A stretch of DNA of 39,015 bases, from NCBI GenBank assembly GCA_000739535.1, contig DF820465.1, positions 664,910-703,924 of the forward strand, read 5' to 3'. A program made the position numbers and the translations under genes. The notes beneath the pieces are model-generated. The model was not told the DNA's origin, did no database searches, and saw only the letters and a program-made list of their open reading frames with translations. Origin of the DNA: Candidatus Vecturithrix granuli. Its GTDB lineage: Bacteria > Moduliflexota > Moduliflexia > Moduliflexales > Moduliflexaceae. Positions 15,126 to 24,853 of the stretch are shown here, piece after piece. Each line of letters starts with the position of its first letter. The first letter of the stretch is position 1.

Positions 15126-17321
15126 CTATATTGTCAGATGTTCCTGAAAATCCCTTGTTTTAAAACTCGCTTGTGTCATGATACTTTGCAAACCAGGAGG
15201 ATGCAATATCAGCATCAGTTCAATCGCGTCATCTAAAATATGAAGATGCGTTGCAGATACCGAGAGTCGGCGCATGAGATCTGCCGGAACAAAAATACTG
15301 AATACACGACAGGGAACTGCCGCTTTTGTCGTGAGCCTGAGAGACAGAGCCGGAAAACGTACCCCGTAATACGGAGCATGCCAGCCACGAGGCGCGCGCT
15401 CTTCTGCGCCGCGTAAGAGGTTTATATGGATAGGAGGGGATTCCGGATCACACACGCCGACCAGAACGCCATACCTCTCTGTTCCAATTTGAAGAAGAAC
15501 ATGCCGGGATTGCGGCTCGATCTGATATGGCAAATCTGCAAGCAGCCAATGTAGTGTAAATTCATGCTCCCCCATTCCGAGTAAATCATCAAACACGATC
15601 CATATATCCGCCGCCGACATAAGTACAGCTCGACGATGAATGACAGGAGCTTCTAAGCGGGCATACCCATCATGTTCTCCTTCAAAATACGTCAGGGCCT
15701 GCGTGGATGAAACGCTAAAATGGCGAACGGTTGAAGTAAGCCAGGGAAACCACAAAAAACGCGGACCTCGCGTCATTTGATCTTGTCTATCTACCATCAA
15801 CGTGTTATGGACTGCTGTCGTAACCAACGCATTATTCCATGGTGGAGAAGCGTTGTAGAGATAAGACCCAGGATCACACGCAATATTTATCCCTTTACGC
15901 CAGATATCCAGGTGGAGCATATCAGCTTGCGACGGACGATTCTCAAACGTTGCACAGCGAATCATCCCCCATGAGGCGTCGCCTCGCAAGGTGTAATATC
16001 CACCGATCTCAGTTCCCCATGATTTTCTGGGAACTTGCTTTATCGGTTGTTTTAAAGCCTCAACGCCGAACATCCAGAACAAATCTTCGTCCCACAATCC
16101 CTTTTCATAAAGACGTGTCCGGGTAAATAGATAATGAATGCTGTTTAAAACAGGGCGAAAGTCTCTATAATCACAGCTATTGAGCGGAAGAATAAAAGCG
16201 CCATCATTTGCTCCGTAATTGGGAACACCGCCGGTCTCCTGATCCTGAAGTTGATAAAGAAATTCCCCGGCCTGCCGAACCCGATCTAATAATTTTTGCG
16301 AAAACCCGTATCCATGCAGTTTCCCGAGTCGTATCGCCCATGCGAATAGATGCAGCATCACGCGATGGTAATTCGTTGAGTGTTGAATGTACGACCCATC
16401 AGCTTGAATCTGAAACATTCCTTCGGATTCCAAAATTTTGCGCCCCGTTTCACGCCAACGACTCGCTGCTTTTAGTTGGGGAAATAACAGCCCGACAGTC
16501 CACAGCCCGACGCCTTCACTTAACGCATGATTATTTTGTTGCAGGTGCGCATACAAGTGATCAGCCTCGACCCTCGCTGCCTGCGCAGCAATCATCCCTA
16601 CCAGCCAGGCAACTCGTTCAGCGCTTGTCACGGAAGCCTCGGCAAAAGCATAGAGCGCAAATGCCCACGCCATGATTCGCAGCGAAATCTCCTGCCCACA
16701 CTTCCAATGCGCTCCCCTGTTGGGAGGGTTCGCCTCGCGCCAACTGTCGAGTATTTGCCAAAAAATTTCGGCGAACTCTTCTTTGCCGCTGATCCAATAC
16801 GCTCGCGCCAACAGGTAGCTAAAGGCAAATCTCCCGGGTTCCCAGATATATTTCAGATCTCCATATATCGGGGAGTACATCGCAATATGGCTCCAGTGGA
16901 CATTGAGCGGAGCATGGCCGCCGGTAAACGGATTGACATGCCACTCAGGCGGAAATCCAAGATGAGCATTTTGCCTGGAAAAATACGGGAATATTCCTTT
17001 TTGGATCACCTCAGCCTCTTGAATAACATGCGCTGCCTTCCTCTCTCCCCAAATATTGTGTAACGTCTGCCGCGATTGCGTTCTCTGTTGCGGAGCAAAA
17101 AAGAAGTGCGGACGATGGTGCTGCCACTCCTCATAAAACGCCTGTGAAGAAGGCGGCACATCTGGCTTCAACCAATGAGCTAACTCATTGTCACGCCATG
17201 GGCGTTGTCGAAAACGAAACGCATGCCAACCTGAACGTAACTGACATTCATAGAAGGCGCGTAATAGCACCCATTTTAGGCCATAGCTTCGAATAAGTTG
17301 GGAAAGAAATTCTATTTGCAT
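15126..17321 (-). CDS. heparinase II/III-type polysaccharide lyase-like protein
   Basis: A 731-residue two-domain protein. The N-terminal half (about 100-350) is a helical toroid of the heparinase II/III N-terminal type, with FSYLLARAYWISGKEEFAEI, GAHWKCGQEISLRIMAW and QNNHALSEGVGLW. The second half is the beta-sandwich heparinase domain with ADMLHLDIWRKGINIACDPG and HNTLMVDRQDQ. Relatives cleave or modify uronic-acid polymers. Many such genes sit in exopolysaccharide loci beside a bi-domain oxidoreductase, as here (10-base overlap). No signal peptide is evident at the N-terminus (MQIEFLSQLIRSYGLKWV), so export is unclear. It may trim, epimerise or degrade the AlgD-derived polymer; activity is unproven. 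Confidence 0.82.
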   Translation of the reverse strand: MQIEFLSQLIRSYGLKWVLLRAFYECQLRSGWHAFRFRQRPWRDNELAHWLKPDVPPSSQAFYEEWQHHRPHFFFAPQQRTQSRQTLHNIWGERKAAHVIQEAEVIQKGIFPYFSRQNAHLGFPPEWHVNPFTGGHAPLNVHWSHIAMYSPIYGDLKYIWEPGRFAFSYLLARAYWISGKEEFAEIFWQILDSWREANPPNRGAHWKCGQEISLRIMAWAFALYAFAEASVTSAERVAWLVGMIAAQAARVEADHLYAHLQQNNHALSEGVGLWTVGLLFPQLKAASRWRETGRKILESEGMFQIQADGSYIQHSTNYHRVMLHLFAWAIRLGKLHGYGFSQKLLDRVRQAGEFLYQLQDQETGGVPNYGANDGAFILPLNSCDYRDFRPVLNSIHYLFTRTRLYEKGLWDEDLFWMFGVEALKQPIKQVPRKSWGTEIGGYYTLRGDASWGMIRCATFENRPSQADMLHLDIWRKGINIACDPGSYLYNASPPWNNALVTTAVHNTLMVDRQDQMTRGPRFLWFPWLTSTVRHFSVSSTQALTYFEGEHDGYARLEAPVIHRRAVLMSAADIWIVFDDLLGMGEHEFTLHWLLADLPYQIEPQSRHVLLQIGTERYGVLVGVCDPESPPIHINLLRGAEERAPRGWHAPYYGVRFPALSLRLTTKAAVPCRVFSIFVPADLMRRLSVSATHLHILDDAIELMLILHPPGLQSIMTQASFKTRDFQEHLTI

Positions 17322-19453
17322 TCTGAGCTCAATTCCAATGTGACGCGCATCACCTCGACGATTTCCTCAAAAGGAATTGGCGCTGCGCCGCCCTGTTCAA
17401 TCGCTTCAATAAAACGTTGCATTTCCTGATGATGCCCTTTATCCTGCCGCCAGAGTTTCATCTGATGAAATGTTTTCCATCCATATCCCCGAAGGGTTTT
17501 GAAATTATCAAGCTGCAAAATTTTCCCGGCGCCGAAGACTTCTAAATGTTCTTTGGAAAACCCTTTATTGCCGTTGGTAAAATAATGAATTGTTCCAATG
17601 GAACCATCTGCAAAAGTGAATTGAAGGCTGACCGTCTCCTCACCCTTTTTGTTGAGCCTGATCAGACTATAATGTCCAAAGTGATGACCAGCCAAAAATC
17701 TAAGCAGATCAATAAAATGACATGCTTCGCCAAGAATGCGGCCTCCCCCGATATGGGGATCATGATTCCAATGTTCAGGAGGCAGAGAACCGGCATTGAC
17801 TGTCAGAATAAAACTTTTCGGTTCGTAAATCGTTGAGAGTAAGGTTTTCAACTTCACAATATGGGGAGCAAAACGACGATTAAAGCCGACCATAAGAAGA
17901 GGAGGAGAAGTTGAGAAGTTGAGAAGTTGAGAAGTTATGGAATCAAGCTCCTCTAACGTTAAACATAATGGTTTTTCGACAAAGACGTGTTTTCCGGCTT
18001 CCAGGGCCTGGAGGACAAATTGGGCATGGGTATTATGGCGGGTGGTGATGAATACGGTCGTAATCTCCGCGTCGGCAAAGATGCGCTCGACATCGGTAGT
18101 GCTGCGTTCAAAACCGAACTTTTTGCCCAAATGCGTTCCGGTCACGCCTTTGCTCGACGCAATGGTTTTCAGGCGCGCTCCGGTCTGTTGCAATGCAGGC
18201 AGCAACACCTGCCCTGCAAAATTCCCGGAACCGATGACGCCGGCCACAATGGATGTGTTCGCCGCGCAGGGACGCGAAGGAGCGCGAAGCTCAATAGTTT
18301 TCTCAACAAGGAGCGAGGATGTCTGCGAAGCCTTGTCAGATTGATATTGAAGAAGAATGCCGGTATAGGGTTCCGTGTTCTCACCGATCAACTTATACGC
18401 TTTTTCTGCTTCCTCGAAAGGCAAACGATGACTGATCAACGACTTGACATCGAGCTTGCCTGAAGCCATCAAATCCAGCACGGCCTCGAAGTTGCGTTGT
18501 GCTGTCCAACGTACGTAACCTATCGGATAATCATGGCCTTTCTCCTCATATTCCGGATCATAACGCCCCGGCCCATAAGAGCAAGAAACCTGGAAGGATA
18601 ATTCTTTTTCATACAAATCGGAACGTTTCAATTCCAGGCCGGCCATGCCAACCAGGACAATTCGTCCTCGTTTGCGGCACATCTGGGCAGCCTGATGGAC
18701 AGGTTCGCTGCTTGTCGTCGCGGCGGTAATTAGGACGCCATCGGCCCCTCGTCCGCCGGAACAGGACAGAACAGCAGCAAGCGGGTCTCCTCCCAGGGAA
18801 AGATCAACAACGGTCGCTCCGAATTTTTGAGCTAACAAGCCTTTGGCCGGATCTATATCCACCCCTAAGACCTGACATCCGGCCGCATGTAACATTTGCA
18901 CGGTCAACAAACCGATCAACCCAAGTCCGATAACAACAAAGGTCTCCCCTACAGAGGGATTGGCCAGTCGAATCCCCTGCAACCCGATTGCGCTGACCAC
19001 CGTAAAACTTGCATCTTCCTCACTTACATGGTTCGGAATACGAACGCATAAATTCCGAGGGACGCAAACAACTTCGGCATGAGGGCCATTGCTGATCACG
19101 CGCTCCCCTTTCAGCAACCTTTCCTGGAAATTGCTCGCCTGGCATTCAAGTACGGTTCCGACATGGCAGTACCCGAGCGCGAGGGGTTGATCGAGTTTGG
19201 CGCGCACAGCATCTATGGTAGGGAGCAATCCATCGGTTTTGATCTTCTCAAGAACCTGTCGGACTTTCTCCGGCTGCTGTTTCGCCTTCTGAAGATAATT
19301 ACCCCGGCTAAATTCGACTAACATGCGTTCTGTTCCGGCCGAAATCAAGGTGTGGGTGGTTTTGATGAGCAGATGTCCCGGCTTCGCTTGAGGCGCAGGG
19401 ATTTCAACAAGTTCGGTGCGCCCGGTTTTCAGGTTTTGCAAAATCTGTTTCAT
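17312..19453 (-). CDS. bi-domain oxidoreductase: zinc-free alcohol dehydrogenase plus Gfo/Idh/MocA
   Basis: A 713-residue fusion. Residues 1 to about 370 form an MDR-type dehydrogenase with HTLISAGTERMLVEFSRGN, LGYCHVGTVLE, and the nucleotide motif VIGLGLIGLLTVQM. The usual GHE zinc motif is absent. From about residue 405 a Gfo/Idh/MocA domain follows: GVIGSGNFAGQVLLPAL, VFVEKPLCLT and MVGFNRRFAPH. Such fusions recur next to heparinase-like genes in polysaccharide loci, but their reaction is not established; a role in sugar oxidation or epimerisation is a guess. The segment between EKPLCLT and MVGFNRR is encoded in part by a 4 x 8-base tandem repeat (17905-17936). The gene overlaps the heparinase gene by 10 bases. 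Confidence 0.87.
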   Translation of the reverse strand: MKQILQNLKTGRTELVEIPAPQAKPGHLLIKTTHTLISAGTERMLVEFSRGNYLQKAKQQPEKVRQVLEKIKTDGLLPTIDAVRAKLDQPLALGYCHVGTVLECQASNFQERLLKGERVISNGPHAEVVCVPRNLCVRIPNHVSEEDASFTVVSAIGLQGIRLANPSVGETFVVIGLGLIGLLTVQMLHAAGCQVLGVDIDPAKGLLAQKFGATVVDLSLGGDPLAAVLSCSGGRGADGVLITAATTSSEPVHQAAQMCRKRGRIVLVGMAGLELKRSDLYEKELSFQVSCSYGPGRYDPEYEEKGHDYPIGYVRWTAQRNFEAVLDLMASGKLDVKSLISHRLPFEEAEKAYKLIGENTEPYTGILLQYQSDKASQTSSLLVEKTIELRAPSRPCAANTSIVAGVIGSGNFAGQVLLPALQQTGARLKTIASSKGVTGTHLGKKFGFERSTTDVERIFADAEITTVFITTRHNTHAQFVLQALEAGKHVFVEKPLCLTLEELDSITSQLLNFSTSPPLLMVGFNRRFAPHIVKLKTLLSTIYEPKSFILTVNAGSLPPEHWNHDPHIGGGRILGEACHFIDLLRFLAGHHFGHYSLIRLNKKGEETVSLQFTFADGSIGTIHYFTNGNKGFSKEHLEVFGAGKILQLDNFKTLRGYGWKTFHQMKLWRQDKGHHQEMQRFIEAIEQGGAAPIPFEEIVEVMRVTLELSSECK
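17905..17936 (+). repeat. tandem repeat, 4 copies of GAGAAGTT, inside a coding region
   Basis: Four perfect copies of the 8-mer GAGAAGTT lie back to back, followed by ATGG. They are within the Gfo/Idh/MocA half of the bi-domain oxidoreductase, where the protein reads SQLLNFSTSPPLL. Because 8 is not a multiple of 3, gain or loss of one copy would shift the frame. Confidence 0.9.
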
Positions 19454-19484
19454 AAGAGATTATTCCGTTATAACCATTGGCTGC

Positions 19485-20213
19485 TTATTTTTCAGCCTCA
19501 ACATAAAGAGAAGCGGGTTTATATTCATTGCCACATTCATCGACTTCTAAGCGATATTCGCTCCAATGAGGAATCAGGCTTACATTATAGGTGCAAACCC
19601 TGGGATGTTTATAACCAAGCAGAGCTAAGAGCTGGCAAAGGCTAATACGATCATACATCCATTGATGCGTCTCGCCTCTTCGCCTCGCATCACCAAGTAT
19701 CAGGTTTTCAAGGAGTCTTCTGAAACCTGATTGTTGCCTGGTTCCTGACGATTCTTGTCGTACAGATTGTTCAAGAATGCCCTCAATATAATGTTCATGG
19801 GAAACGGCTTCAGAAGAGTGTACATCACATAGCGCGATGTGCTCTACGTATTGACGACATCCTTGTTCAAAATCTGGAACGACTATGCGATGGATTCCTC
19901 CTGGTTTGAGAACTCTTTTCACCTCTATCAGAAACCGTTCAGCAACATTGCGATCAAGGTGCTCAAGGAGATGAGAATGATATATCGCATCAATTGAATC
20001 AGACGCAAATGGAATCCCTCGTGATAAATTATGGACCATAATATTTGTCGGCAGCGCATGGAAACGCTCCAAGCGTTCGCCCTTCACAAACAAAGGCGCA
20101 ATGACTCTCAGAAGAGGATTTTTCTTGAATCGTAAGTAGATAGACCAATCTATATTGATCACTTCAGGGCTTGCACTCGTTTTGGTTCCACAACCAAGGT
20201 TCAGTATTTTCAT
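19485..20213 (-). CDS. SAM-dependent methyltransferase
   Basis: A 242-residue class I methyltransferase starting MKILNLGCGTK, the SAM-binding GxG at residues 7-9 lying unusually close to the N-terminus. VINIDWSIY follows as the acidic second strand. The motif DSIDAIYHSHLLEHLDR is the post-II region, and RVLKPGGIHRIVVPDFEQ is the family-typical methyltransferase 11 segment. The ribosome site GAGAAG precedes the ATG. The 157-base gap upstream, after the carbamoyltransferase gene, makes this the first gene of a possible sub-operon. It probably O-methylates a sugar of the repeat unit or a lipid-linked intermediate; the target is unknown. Confidence 0.83.
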   Translation of the reverse strand: MKILNLGCGTKTSASPEVINIDWSIYLRFKKNPLLRVIAPLFVKGERLERFHALPTNIMVHNLSRGIPFASDSIDAIYHSHLLEHLDRNVAERFLIEVKRVLKPGGIHRIVVPDFEQGCRQYVEHIALCDVHSSEAVSHEHYIEGILEQSVRQESSGTRQQSGFRRLLENLILGDARRRGETHQWMYDRISLCQLLALLGYKHPRVCTYNVSLIPHWSEYRLEVDECGNEYKPASLYVEAEK

Positions 20214-20370
20214 TGTGTCTTCTCACAAATAGATCTCACATAAATACTATCCGCAAAATTTTTCATCCATCCTGTGAGCAGTATTATGATCCAACTTTGG
20301 TTTTCCAGGTTGCTGCTCAACCACAGGAGTACAACGCGGTTCACAGACACTTTTGTCATGCTGTATGATG

Positions 20371-22122
20371 TCATTCTGCCAGTCTTTCCGGATCTTTTTT
20401 CCAACACATAAAAGGCCCGATGACTAAGACATCCATCCTGGTGCGGATGTAACAGTCAATCGCTTCCTCAGGCGAACACACGATCGGTTCATTCTCGTTA
20501 AAACTGGTATTGAGCACAACCGGTAATCCGGTCTGCTGTTCGAACGTCTTGATCAAATCATAATAGAGAGGGTTTTCCTCATACGCTACACTTTGCAGCC
20601 TCCCGGTATCATCAACATGATTTACAGCGACTAATTTCTCTCGCCATCCCGGTCTAATGGTATATACGTGCAGCATAAACGGCGACGGATGGGCATGTTC
20701 AAAGATGTCGGCTTGCCGTTCCACAAGCACTGATGGCGCAAATGGCCGAAACCACTCCCGACGTTTGATACGGGCATTCAAAATATCTTTCATGTCTGGC
20801 AAGCCGGGATGGCAGAGAATTGACCGGTTGCCCAGGGCCCGCGGCCCCCACTCCATCCGTCCTTGAAACCACCCCACGACTTTTCCATTGGCGATGGCCT
20901 CAGCAGTACGCCAAAGTAGGGATTCTCGTTCGTACCGGGTATATCGAATGTTCTGGCTTTCAAGCGCCTTTTTGATTACGGCCTCTGAAAATTCTGGACC
21001 AAGATACGCATTACGCATCACAAAACGTTTTCCTTCTTTGAGCAACACATTACTGGCATAGAGGGCTGCGCCAAGAGCTAACCCTTCATCTCCGGCAGCC
21101 GGTTGAATGCACGTTTGACGAAACGGCGTATTCTCAAAAACTTTGCCGTTTGCTACGCTATTCAGTACACACCCCCCGGCCATAGCGATCCGGTCGGAGG
21201 TTACGAGGGAATACAGGCGGTTAAGCAAATGAAAATAGACTTTCTCAAACATCCGCTGCACCCCACATGCCAGGTCCATATCGCGTTGACTCATCGCACT
21301 ATAGGGTTCCCGGGGTTGACCGAAGAGTTCAACCATATAATCAGCAAAATGACGTTGTAACTGAATTTCTCCGCGCTCATTGATCCTCATGCCCTGGCCA
21401 GATCCAAAGGGCAAAAAATATTTCGGATTCAATTCAAACCCCTCATGGGTCAGCGTTATCATATCTTCAAACCGATCATAATAGCTGTCCTGGCCTAACG
21501 CTGATAACCCCATCACTTTTCCTTCATCGCCGTATTTTTTGTATCCGATAAATTCGCAAATCATGGTATAAAGAGAGCCGAGCGAATGGGGAACGTAACA
21601 CCGTTGTACCGTGGAAATGCTCTCGCCCTCGCAAGCCGCTAACATGCAGGTCACAAAATCCCCTGAACCATCAATAGAGAAGCCTGCTGAACGCTCCCAG
21701 GGAGAAATAAAATACGAACTGGCAATGTGAGCGAGATGATGCTCAACATTGTACTGGGTAAAGCGTAACTTCTGCGGATCAATCTGACATTCGGTGGATA
21801 AGAGCGTCTTCAGATCATCTAATGGACTTTTCAAAGCTTTGATCTTGAAGAAATTTAATAATCTGGTCGGATGCTTGAGCACATATTCAATTTTCTGTTT
21901 CTGGTTGGCCGCGGAATCCCTCCCGATAGCTGCCACATCAATGTCTTGCAAGGTTAGTCCGGCAATATCTAAACAACGCTGAATGGCGAGTTTGGGAAAT
22001 CCAGCATAATATTTCACGCGATTCAAACGTTCTTCAGCAATCGCGACTATAGGCTTTCCGTCCATAATAATGGCTGCAGACGAACCAGCATGAAACATAT
22101 TGAGTCCTAAAATTACACTCAT
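20371..22122 (-). CDS. NodU/CmcH-type carbamoyltransferase
   Basis: 583 residues from the ATG at 22122, preferred to the ATG at 22128 because AGGAG is 7 bases from the former but only 1-2 from the latter. The N-terminal Kae1-like domain has IAEERLNRVKYYAGFP, the metal-binding EHHLAHIASSYF (H128, H129, H132) and DGSGDF. AGGCVLNSVANGK belongs to the nucleotide-binding lobe. The C-terminal YrdC-like domain has FQGRMEWGPRALGNRSI and VLNTSFNENEPIVCSPEEA. The family transfers carbamoyl from carbamoyl phosphate, through a carbamoyl-adenylate, to a hydroxyl. Here the acceptor is probably a sugar of the polysaccharide. It overlaps the upstream GT4 gene as ATGA. Confidence 0.92.
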   Translation of the reverse strand: MSVILGLNMFHAGSSAAIIMDGKPIVAIAEERLNRVKYYAGFPKLAIQRCLDIAGLTLQDIDVAAIGRDSAANQKQKIEYVLKHPTRLLNFFKIKALKSPLDDLKTLLSTECQIDPQKLRFTQYNVEHHLAHIASSYFISPWERSAGFSIDGSGDFVTCMLAACEGESISTVQRCYVPHSLGSLYTMICEFIGYKKYGDEGKVMGLSALGQDSYYDRFEDMITLTHEGFELNPKYFLPFGSGQGMRINERGEIQLQRHFADYMVELFGQPREPYSAMSQRDMDLACGVQRMFEKVYFHLLNRLYSLVTSDRIAMAGGCVLNSVANGKVFENTPFRQTCIQPAAGDEGLALGAALYASNVLLKEGKRFVMRNAYLGPEFSEAVIKKALESQNIRYTRYERESLLWRTAEAIANGKVVGWFQGRMEWGPRALGNRSILCHPGLPDMKDILNARIKRREWFRPFAPSVLVERQADIFEHAHPSPFMLHVYTIRPGWREKLVAVNHVDDTGRLQSVAYEENPLYYDLIKTFEQQTGLPVVLNTSFNENEPIVCSPEEAIDCYIRTRMDVLVIGPFMCWKKDPERLAE

Positions 22123-23330
22123 ACACATTCTCCTTTTGAAAAACCAGCGAGGCGCAGTCTGTTGTTCGATTTCCCATATTCTAAGGCCGTATAAAAAAGT
22201 TGTCGGTTTTGGTCTAACACCTCATCATTTGTGATAATCCGCTCAGCATAATTTCTGGCATGTTCACGCCAGATGCGATGTTCTTGCTGATCCATGTTTA
22301 CAGATATTTTCAAAATTTCTCGAAATCGCTCTGGCTGATTCAGAGGAACCACCCAGCCTGCTCGGGAGGTTTCCAAATCCCGCCAGGGCGTTTGATCGCT
22401 GATCAGCACAGGACATCCTGCACTCAGAGCTTCCAAAATGACATGACCGAAGTTTTCTGAGCGGGTTGGGAAAAAAAAGAGCGCGTACTCACTGAAAAGA
22501 GAGGAGACGTTCTCAGGCAAAACAGTCCCATAATATTGTACATGGATGTTAGGCGGCAATTCTTTTATAATCTGCTGACACTCTTCCCAATACGCCTGGT
22601 CTTTAACCGGCCCATAAATATGGAATTGGATATTTCCCTGAATTTCTCGAAGCATCATCAAGGCTGCATCGAGATTCTTTTTGCGGTCAATTCGCGAAAG
22701 AAAGATGAGCTTTAATTCTCCGATTTGTTTAGGTGATGAAGCCGGTTGTGGAGTCTTCAAGAGAGAGGGCGCCACAATATCCGGGGCGACAACGATCTGG
22801 ACGCCGCCGCCAAATATGCATCGAATATCTTCTGCTTCATATTCACTCGACGCCTGCCAAACAATGCCATGATACAGCCGCAGGAGTTGAGCCAGATGAA
22901 GGAAAACCTGTTTTTTGAGACCCTTGAGTTCAATCGCCCCGGGTGACAACATGCCACGCGGCGCAAGAATAACAGGGATGCGAGGTAGAAGGAACAGCCT
23001 TCTTAAACATAATGGCGTAATCGTAAAGTGAGCCGAAAACATGCTATTCAGGTACAACAGATCAGGCCCTGTCTGAAAAATTCCTGTACGGAGTTTCCTA
23101 AACAACTTTCCTCTGGGAGACGCATAAAACACGCACAGTCTGTCAAGGTACTGCCAGGCATCTACCTGGATCTCTGGATAGGGAGATCGATCTCCGGCAT
23201 CTCGGTCTCTGGCCATTAAAAAAAAGGCAAATTCCTCTCCCAGGCGTTCGACCATGTTTACCAGGGTGCGAAGAGGCCCGCCAGATTTATAGCCTGGCAA
23301 GTAATAATCGTTGAGTATCAAAATTTTCAT
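22119..23330 (-). CDS. GT4 glycosyltransferase
   Basis: 403 residues from the ATG at 23330 (MKILILNDYYLPGYKSGGPL), the family-like start. A longer reading from 23366 adds an unlikely leader. The GT-B fold shows GGPLRTLVNMVERLG in the acceptor domain. The donor domain has LIFLSRIDRKKNLDAAL and ENFGHVILEALSAGCPVLIS with the E-x7-E pair. It retains configuration if it follows the GT4 rule. Its stop overlaps the carbamoyltransferase start, so the two may act on the same sugar. Donor not known. Confidence 0.87.
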   Translation of the reverse strand: MKILILNDYYLPGYKSGGPLRTLVNMVERLGEEFAFFLMARDRDAGDRSPYPEIQVDAWQYLDRLCVFYASPRGKLFRKLRTGIFQTGPDLLYLNSMFSAHFTITPLCLRRLFLLPRIPVILAPRGMLSPGAIELKGLKKQVFLHLAQLLRLYHGIVWQASSEYEAEDIRCIFGGGVQIVVAPDIVAPSLLKTPQPASSPKQIGELKLIFLSRIDRKKNLDAALMMLREIQGNIQFHIYGPVKDQAYWEECQQIIKELPPNIHVQYYGTVLPENVSSLFSEYALFFFPTRSENFGHVILEALSAGCPVLISDQTPWRDLETSRAGWVVPLNQPERFREILKISVNMDQQEHRIWREHARNYAERIITNDEVLDQNRQLFYTALEYGKSNNRLRLAGFSKGECV

Positions 23331-23374
23331 CACTCGATCTTTTCGTCGTATTGCAGACATTATCATGGTTGCCT

Positions 23375-24838
23375 TCAGCTTTCCCCGCGCTCCCCATCAA
23401 GAGGATTCCTGACAAAACCGGTTGTTCTGGCACGGAATCTTCTCTCTCTGAAATGCAGCTTCGGAGAAACTTGACCTTTCCCGGAAAGAGGGAGGGAAGT
23501 TTTGGTTTTCCGATGAGAGGAGGCATTGATGCGCCCTAATTGCCAGATATACGCAATAAAAACAGCTTCATGCATCCCTCCCCAAAACGACTGAGCCGTC
23601 AGGCTGCTGATAAAACCAAACAAAAAGACGCCAAACCAGTAAAGGAATTGAGTTTTGAGCCAGGGATCCGTCGCCGAGCGGATTTGTCTGAAAAGAAAAG
23701 AGAGGAAGCTCATGATAAAGAGCAGCCATAAACATAAGCCGATCACTCCGGTTCTCGCCAGAAATACAGCAGGCGTCGCATGGATCTGATGCTGCAAATC
23801 TCCCACGCTTGTTCGAATCATAGCCCCTAAACCAAGACCGAAGATTATATCAAAGGGACTTATTTCGGGGGAGTTTCGAAACCTTTCTAACAGCCCTGCC
23901 AGTTCTCCGGCTCGCCCTCGCGCATTCGGATCAAATTCTCCGCCTTTTTCGAAAATATCGTACATCGTCTCTTCCCATCGGCGTTCCAGAAGTCTTGTCC
24001 CCTGATCGTACATTGCCGGATACGTTTCCTGGATAATCAGAATAATTCCCCAAAGGCCAGCAATGAGGAGCAGCAGCTTGATCCCAATTCGCAGGCCAGG
24101 GCGCATTCCTGCGGCATAGCCGATCGCAAAGATAAGCGCGCCCCAATTGGCTCGTTTACTGGTCAGAACAGTACCCAGGACGAACAGGATCAGGAAGAGA
24201 ACGTCTTTCCAATTTAACCGGGATTTCAGGAGTAAATAAAAAATCACGGGAATTGTCGCATTTAAAGAAAGTTTATGATAGTTCTGTTCAACTACATTAT
24301 GTTGAAACACGATGAACACGCTGAACAACGAGAGCGTCAGGAGGATCCCATAAATCCCCTGAAAAACCTGCTCCGGCTTATTGAGCGGATGTCTGGTTAA
24401 GGCCAGAAAAATAAGCGGCAGAATCGAAAGGAGAAAGATATCGCCAATAATATAGGTCAAAGGCCATTCATGGATCAGCCCAATAATCGCTGAGATTGGG
24501 GTATATAGTAAAATCCATGTAATGGCTTTTTCAAAGAGTAAGGGCGGCCCTGGAGAAACAGAGGGACGAACCGGCCGAGAAACGGCAAAAAACATGATCA
24601 ATACACTCAGACTTCCTGAAATTCCCCCCATAATAACAAACACGGTTCTGGTTAATTCTCGTCCCCATAGCTGGAGAAATAACATTGGGACCATGCCAAA
24701 AAGCAGGATAATGACCCCTAAGAGAACAACGCTGATTTTCCATTCAAAAGGTAGAGGATTGGCTTTAAGTACAACGCCTTCAGAGACGCCTTTCATATCA
24801 GAAACTGATTTCTTGTGGAGAGGACGTGTGTTCCGCAT
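23375..24838 (-). CDS. wzy: O-antigen polymerase/ligase-like membrane protein (Wzy candidate)
   Basis: A 487-residue polytopic inner-membrane protein with about 11 hydrophobic segments and a large periplasmic loop near residues 275-350 (TRLLERRWEETMYD, NARGRAGELAGLL, IIFGLGLGAMIRTSVGDLQH). The loop and the TSKRANWGALIFAI segment resemble Wzy_C/O-antigen ligase proteins. AAGGA lies 7 bases before the ATG. The C-terminal 50 residues are basic and soluble. Its place among the glycosyltransferase genes and the Wzx gene supports polymerisation of the lipid-linked repeat unit in the periplasm. A second ligase-like protein is encoded at 36240-38894, so the division of labour between the two is open. 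Confidence 0.75.
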   Translation of the reverse strand: MRNTRPLHKKSVSDMKGVSEGVVLKANPLPFEWKISVVLLGVIILLFGMVPMLFLQLWGRELTRTVFVIMGGISGSLSVLIMFFAVSRPVRPSVSPGPPLLFEKAITWILLYTPISAIIGLIHEWPLTYIIGDIFLLSILPLIFLALTRHPLNKPEQVFQGIYGILLTLSLFSVFIVFQHNVVEQNYHKLSLNATIPVIFYLLLKSRLNWKDVLFLILFVLGTVLTSKRANWGALIFAIGYAAGMRPGLRIGIKLLLLIAGLWGIILIIQETYPAMYDQGTRLLERRWEETMYDIFEKGGEFDPNARGRAGELAGLLERFRNSPEISPFDIIFGLGLGAMIRTSVGDLQHQIHATPAVFLARTGVIGLCLWLLFIMSFLSFLFRQIRSATDPWLKTQFLYWFGVFLFGFISSLTAQSFWGGMHEAVFIAYIWQLGRINASSHRKTKTSLPLSGKGQVSPKLHFRERRFRARTTGFVRNPLDGERGES

Positions 24839-24853
24839 AGTAATTCCTTCGTG

